The position numbers and the translations under genes are program-made. Under the pieces are notes generated by a model that did not search any database, was not told the DNA's origin, and saw nothing but the letters and a program-made list of their open reading frames with translations. From an uncultured Collinsella sp. (lineage in GTDB: Bacteria > Actinomycetota > Coriobacteriia > Coriobacteriales > Coriobacteriaceae): a stretch of 10,078 nt of DNA. Shown here in pieces: positions 7,081 to 10,078 of the stretch (within the stretch, counting starts at the first letter, position 1; every line of letters begins with the position of its first letter). The stretch covers positions 1 to 10,078 of the forward strand of contig URKV01000064.1 in the NCBI GenBank assembly GCA_900548565.1. The letters run 5' to 3'.

Positions 7081-7965
7081 ATGTCCGATATCGAGAATCT
7101 GGCTGGCGACACACGTCCCATTGGCGTATTCGACTCGGGTCTGGGCGGCCTGACGGTTGCACGCGCCATCGCAACGGCGTTGCCGCACGAGTCCGTCTAC
7201 TACTTTGGCGACACCAAGCGCTGCCCCTACGGCACCCGCACCGAGGACGAGGTGCGCTCGTTTGCACTGCAGGCGGGCCGTTGGCTGTCGAAGCACGACG
7301 TCAAGATCATGGTCATCGCCTGCAATACGGCGACCGCTGCGGCCTTGCGTTTGGCCCAGCAGGTGCTCGACGTCCCCGTCATCGGTGTGATCGCACCGGG
7401 CGCACGCGCGGCAATCAACAGCACCCGCACGCGCCGGGTGGGCGTGCTCGCCACCAACCTCACCATTCGCTCAGGTGCTTACACGCGTGCCATTCAGGAC
7501 CTGGATGCCGGCGTCGACGTATACGGCTGCCCTGCCTCGAGTTTTGTCGAGGTCGTTGAGCACGAGCTCGCCTCGGGTGCACATCTGCAGGAACAGTGGC
7601 TTGAGAACGAGGATATCTTCGATACGCCTGCCGTACGCGCGCTGGTCGGCGCCACGGTTGAACCGCTGCGCGACCACGGCATCGATACCGTGGTGCTCGG
7701 CTGTACGCATTTCCCGCTGCTCGTGGGGCCTATTCGCCATACGCTGGGTCCCGGAGTGCGCGTGGTGAGCTCCGCCGAGGAGACCACGCGCGAGCTGACC
7801 GATATTCTCACGCGCCGCGAGCAGCTGGCGGGCGACGCTGCCGAGCCGCAGCATCGTTTTGCAACGACGTCCGATAACATTGCCGAGTTTGCGGTGGCGG
7901 GCAGTTTTATCTTTGGCCAGCCGCTCAAGAGCATTGAGCATATCGATATCGACGAACTGAAATAG
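7081..7965 (+). CDS. murI: Glutamate racemase
   Basis: The enzyme interconverts L- and D-glutamate in the cytoplasm and supplies the D-Glu that MurD adds to UDP-MurNAc-L-Ala. The 294-residue protein carries PIGVFDSGLGGLTV near its N terminus (13-26; Asp18), YFGDTKRCPYG (41-51), the first catalytic cysteine Cys81 in ACNTATA and the second, Cys208, in LGCTHFPLL. VDVYGCP (145-151) is the middle family motif. Length is typical for the family. The start at 7081 follows GGTGAGG with only two bases between, so the more distant GGTG may be the actual ribosome site. The frame is open 18 codons upstream but that part overlaps the HAD stop and is not conserved in the family. It lies 55 bases before rph with no clear terminator, consistent with the murI-rph-rdgB order common in Gram-positive bacteria. 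Confidence 0.97.
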   Translation: MSDIENLAGDTRPIGVFDSGLGGLTVARAIATALPHESVYYFGDTKRCPYGTRTEDEVRSFALQAGRWLSKHDVKIMVIACNTATAAALRLAQQVLDVPVIGVIAPGARAAINSTRTRRVGVLATNLTIRSGAYTRAIQDLDAGVDVYGCPASSFVEVVEHELASGAHLQEQWLENEDIFDTPAVRALVGATVEPLRDHGIDTVVLGCTHFPLLVGPIRHTLGPGVRVVSSAEETTRELTDILTRREQLAGDAAEPQHRFATTSDNIAEFAVAGSFIFGQPLKSIEHIDIDELK

Positions 7966-8020
7966 ATATAAGGTCACCGACCAAGGGCTCACGTTCACCT
8001 TTTGCCGAAAGGATTTTTCC

Positions 8021-8746
8021 ATGGAGTATATGCAGGTCAATCGCGCCAACGGCCGCGCTGCCGATGAGCTGCGCCCCATCAAGCTCACCCGCGGCGTCAT
8101 GAAGCACGCCCACGGTTCGTGCCTGGCCGAGTTTGGCGATACGCGCGTGCTGTGCGCTGCCACCATCGAGGAGGGCGTGCCGAGCTGGCGCAAGGGCGCC
8201 AAGGCCGGTTGGGTAACGGCGGAGTACGCCATGCTGCCGGCATCGACCGGCAAGCGCTGCAAGCGCGAGCATGCCAACCGCAAGGGCCGCTCCATGGAGA
8301 TCGAGCGCCTCATCGGTCGCAGCCTGCGTACCGTCGTCAACATGAAGGCACTCGGCGAGTACACCGTTACCGTCGACTGCGACGTGATTCAGGCAGACGG
8401 CGGCACGCGAACGGCGAGCATTACCGGCGCCTGGGTGGCACTGCACGACGCCCTTGCCATGTGGGTCGAGGCGGGTAAGCTCGAGCGCATCCCGCTCACG
8501 GGCCAGGTCGCCGCGATTTCCATGGGTGTTGTCGACGGCAACACCCTGCTCGACCTGGATTATTCCGAGGACAGTCACGCCGAGGTCGACATGAACCTTG
8601 TCGCCACCGATACCGGCGAGATGATCGAGCTCCAGGGCACTGGCGAGCAGGCGCCCTTCGACCGCAAGCGCCTCAATGCCCTGCTCGACCTGGGCGACAA
8701 GGGCATTGCCGAGCTCATCGAGCTCCAGCGCCAAGCCCTCGCCTAA
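8021..8746 (+). CDS. rph: Ribonuclease PH
   Basis: RNase PH is a phosphate-dependent 3'-5' exoribonuclease that trims tRNA 3' ends; family members act as hexameric rings. The 241-residue protein has GRAADELRPIKLTRG (11-25), EYAMLPAST (68-76), GRSMEIERLIGRSLR (89-103), the catalytic VDCDVIQADGGTRTASITG (118-136) containing the phosphate-binding GTR at 128-130, LDYSEDSHAEVDMN (179-192) and IELQGTGE (202-209). These match the family in order and spacing. Ser-Met replaces the more usual Thr-Gln in the GRTQEI motif, which is a mild variation. The start at 8021 has AAAGGA seven bases upstream; a second in-frame ATG at 8030 is possible and would remove three residues. A perfect hairpin terminator begins at the base after the stop codon. 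Confidence 0.97.
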   Translation: MEYMQVNRANGRAADELRPIKLTRGVMKHAHGSCLAEFGDTRVLCAATIEEGVPSWRKGAKAGWVTAEYAMLPASTGKRCKREHANRKGRSMEIERLIGRSLRTVVNMKALGEYTVTVDCDVIQADGGTRTASITGAWVALHDALAMWVEAGKLERIPLTGQVAAISMGVVDGNTLLDLDYSEDSHAEVDMNLVATDTGEMIELQGTGEQAPFDRKRLNALLDLGDKGIAELIELQRQALA

Positions 8747-8783
8747 CCTGCCAAAAAGGGACAGGTTTGTTTTGGCAGGTTTT
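8747..8783 (+). terminator. Intrinsic terminator after rph
   Basis: A perfect 10-bp inverted repeat CCTGCCAAAA/TTTTGGCAGG (8747-8756 and 8770-8779) is followed by TTTT. It begins immediately after the rph stop codon. This should end, at least partly, transcription from the upstream group. The sequence is also the left end of a longer structured spacer that may be a dispersed repeat. Confidence 0.8.
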
Positions 8784-8856
8784 ATCTGCGGAAACGCCGA
8801 TAGATAAGGTTGATGCCACATGAAAGGGGAGACGCCGACGAACCGGTCCCTTTTAC
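8747..8856 (+). repeat. Structured spacer between rph and rdgB, possible dispersed repeat
   Basis: Three hairpins follow one another: the terminator arms (8747-8779), TTATCT-GCG-GAAA-CGC-(CGAT)-AGATAA with a GAAA tetraloop (8782-8807), and AAAGGGG/TCCCTTT, with one G·T pair (8823-8829 and 8847-8853). In addition, AAAAGGGAC (8754-8762) is the exact reverse complement of GTCCCTTTT (8846-8854), so the two ends of the spacer form a 9-bp terminal inverted repeat. This terminal pairing competes with the terminator stem. The phrase GGGACAGGTTTG reminds me of short intergenic repeats seen in other genomes, possibly REP-like, but only one copy is in this window, so repeat status is unproven. Confidence 0.4.
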
Positions 8857-8888
8857 GTGACTTTGCTATACGGACAAGGAGGCCACTC

Positions 8889-9530
8889 ATGGCACTTGAG
8901 AAGATCGACATCGACACTCTCGACCCGGCGGCGACCATCGTCGTGGCAACGGGCAACGCCCATAAGCTCACCGAGATCGAGGCCATTTTGGGCAAGGTTA
9001 TGCCCGAGGTTCGCTTTGTGGCGCTCGGCCAGCTGGGCGATTTTGAGGACCCTGAGGAAAACGGCACGACGTTTTTGGAGAACGCCATCATCAAGGCCCA
9101 GGCTGCGGTGGAGGAGACGGGCCTTATGGCCATTGCCGACGATTCGGGCCTGGTCGTCGACGCGCTGGACGGTGAGCCCGGTGTGTATAGCGCGCGCTAC
9201 GCGGGCGTTCACGGCGACGATGCCGCCAACAATGCCAAACTGCTCGTGAATCTGGAGGGCGTGGCCGACGAGGACCGCACTGCGCGCTTTATGAGTGTCG
9301 TCGCGCTCATCGACACGGACGGTTTGGTCACCTATGGTGAGGGCGCCTGCGAGGGCGTTATCGCACATGAGGGCCGCGGCGATCACGGCTTTGGCTACGA
9401 CCCGCTGTTCCTGCCGGTCGACACGCCGGGCAAGACCATGGCCGAGCTGACGGCGGACGAGAAGAACGCCATCAGCCATCGATTCCATGCGCTCGAGCAC
9501 CTATCCGCCAAACTGACGGGCGAGGAGTAG
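8889..9530 (+). CDS. rdgB: RdgB/HAM1-type dITP/XTP pyrophosphatase
   Basis: The enzyme hydrolyses non-canonical purine nucleoside triphosphates (dITP, ITP, XTP) to monophosphate and pyrophosphate and so keeps them out of DNA and RNA. The 213-residue protein shows VATGNAHKLTEIEAIL (19-34) with the N-x-x-K-x-x-E pattern, TFLENAIIKA (61-70), ADDSGL (83-88) where the second Asp (Asp85) is the expected catalytic base, SARYAG (101-106), GFGYDPLF (167-174) and ISHRFHAL (195-202). All expected residues are present. The start at 8889 has an excellent AAGGAGG six bases upstream, and the protein then begins close to the family N terminus. An in-frame ATG at 8820 lies inside the structured spacer and is unlikely. 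The dtd gene follows after three bases, so the two are certainly co-transcribed and probably translationally coupled. Confidence 0.97.
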   Translation: MALEKIDIDTLDPAATIVVATGNAHKLTEIEAILGKVMPEVRFVALGQLGDFEDPEENGTTFLENAIIKAQAAVEETGLMAIADDSGLVVDALDGEPGVYSARYAGVHGDDAANNAKLLVNLEGVADEDRTARFMSVVALIDTDGLVTYGEGACEGVIAHEGRGDHGFGYDPLFLPVDTPGKTMAELTADEKNAISHRFHALEHLSAKLTGEE

Positions 9531-9533
9531 GCC

Positions 9534-9980
9534 GTGCGTGCGGTGGTGCAGCGCGTGCTCAACGCCGGCGTGACGGTCGACGGCGAGTGCGTGGGCAAAA
9601 TTGGGCGCGGCTATCTGGTGCTGCTGGGCGTGGGCCACGGCGACACGCGCGCCGAGGCCGATAAGCTGTGGGGCAAGCTCCGGGGCTTGCGCATTAACGA
9701 GGACGAGAACGGCAAGACCAACCTGGCACTTGCCGATGTCGACGGCGAGGTTCTCGTGGTGTCGCAGTTCACGCTGTTCGCCGATTGCCGTCACGGCCGC
9801 CGTCCATCGTTTACGGATGCTGGCGCCCCCGATGTCGCCAACGAGCTCTACGAGTACTTCCTGACGCTCGTTCGCCAAGACGTCGAGCACGTAGCACATG
9901 GCATCTTCGGCGCCGACATGAAAGTCGATCTCGTCAACGACGGTCCATTCACCATCGTCTTGGACACCGATAGTCTGTAA
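9534..9980 (+). CDS. dtd: D-aminoacyl-tRNA deacylase
   Basis: Dtd removes D-amino acids (and glycine mischarged on tRNA-Ala) from tRNAs, which proofreads chirality in translation. The 148-residue protein is the usual length (about 145) and begins MRAVVQRVLNAGVTVDG, a near-canonical N terminus. The conserved active-site strands are SQFTLFA (77-83) and NDGPFTI (135-141), with the Gly137-Pro138 pair of the cis-Pro gatekeeper motif. Phe139 is at a place where Val is common. The start is GTG at 9534, supported by GAGGAG six bases upstream inside the end of rdgB, and by the absence of any ATG nearby that would keep the N-terminal motif. Close coupling to rdgB and nearness to murI put a D-amino acid safeguard beside a D-Glu producer. 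Confidence 0.96.
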   Translation: MRAVVQRVLNAGVTVDGECVGKIGRGYLVLLGVGHGDTRAEADKLWGKLRGLRINEDENGKTNLALADVDGEVLVVSQFTLFADCRHGRRPSFTDAGAPDVANELYEYFLTLVRQDVEHVAHGIFGADMKVDLVNDGPFTIVLDTDSL

Positions 9981-10044
9981 GTAGTCAATTTGGGACCGGG
10001 CTTTTTTAGCTACTTGCGTATGGGGTTGATTTCCGATCTCAACC
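9977..10044 (+). other. Region after dtd: weak dyads and a T-tract
   Basis: GTAAGTAG (9977-9984, overlapping the dtd stop) can pair with CTACTTGC (10010-10017) over 8 bp with one T·G pair, but the loop is 25 bases and no T run follows. Inside that loop GGGACCGGGC is followed by six T residues (10002-10007), which looks like the right arm of a terminator without a nearby left arm. A second dyad GGTTGA/TCAACC (10024-10029 and 10039-10044) has a nine-base loop. Any of these may contribute to termination, but none is convincing. No gene is visible before the window ends. Confidence 0.3.
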
Positions 10045-10078
10045 GAACACATTGAGCGAATAGGCCGTTCCCGCAGCT

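Noticed and set aside
6050..7267. Minus-strand open frame opposite the HAD gene and the start of murI
   Set aside because: It crosses two well-supported plus-strand genes and has no recognisable domain.
8864..8872. Extended -10-like TGCTATACG just before rdgB
   Set aside because: A transcript starting seven bases downstream would begin inside the AAGGAGG ribosome site, and no -35 is visible.
8820..8888. In-frame ATG upstream of rdgB
   Set aside because: It lies within the structured spacer, lacks a spaced ribosome site and adds residues foreign to the family.
7925..9133. Minus-strand open frame opposite rph and rdgB
   Set aside because: It runs across the rph terminator and spacer and two conserved genes; no motif supports it.
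1..10078. CRISPR array, insertion sequence, prophage or toxin-antitoxin genes
   Set aside because: No regularly spaced repeats, transposase, integrase or paired small genes could be seen on either strand.

Overview
The window looks like a chromosomal housekeeping segment from a GC-rich anaerobic actinobacterium. The gene content, the codon usage and the fused substrate-binding/permease transporter most resemble Coriobacteriia such as Collinsella. That assignment rests on recalled family resemblance, not on a search.

The left 4.3 kb is read on the minus strand. From right to left it holds a secreted-lipoprotein/permease fusion of the polar amino acid ABC family with an extra beta-rich domain, then a strong intrinsic terminator, then a glutamine-hydrolysing asparagine synthetase (asnB) with a structured leader, and finally a tRNA-Val(UAC) with its own likely promoter and a terminator at the window edge. 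Amino acid uptake and glutamine-dependent Asn synthesis sit side by side but appear to be separate transcription units.

The right 5.5 kb is read on the plus strand from a divergent 284-base intergenic region. The genes are a MurE-like Mur ligase, a HAD-superfamily phosphatase, glutamate racemase (murI), RNase PH (rph), RdgB-type non-canonical purine NTP pyrophosphatase and D-aminoacyl-tRNA deacylase (dtd). The first four are closely spaced and may form one operon. A perfect 10-bp hairpin terminator plus a roughly 110-base structured spacer separates them from the tightly coupled rdgB-dtd pair. MurE and MurI supply the peptidoglycan stem peptide with a diamino acid and D-Glu, while Dtd protects translation from D-amino acids and RdgB protects nucleotide pools.

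No mobile element gene, CRISPR array, phage gene or clearly new defence-type system is visible. The less ordinary points are the asnB leader whose hairpin loop is complementary to the Shine-Dalgarno, the three-part ABC protein with an unexplained extracytoplasmic domain, the unusual active-site motifs of the Mur ligase, and the structured rph-rdgB spacer, which resembles a dispersed repeat.
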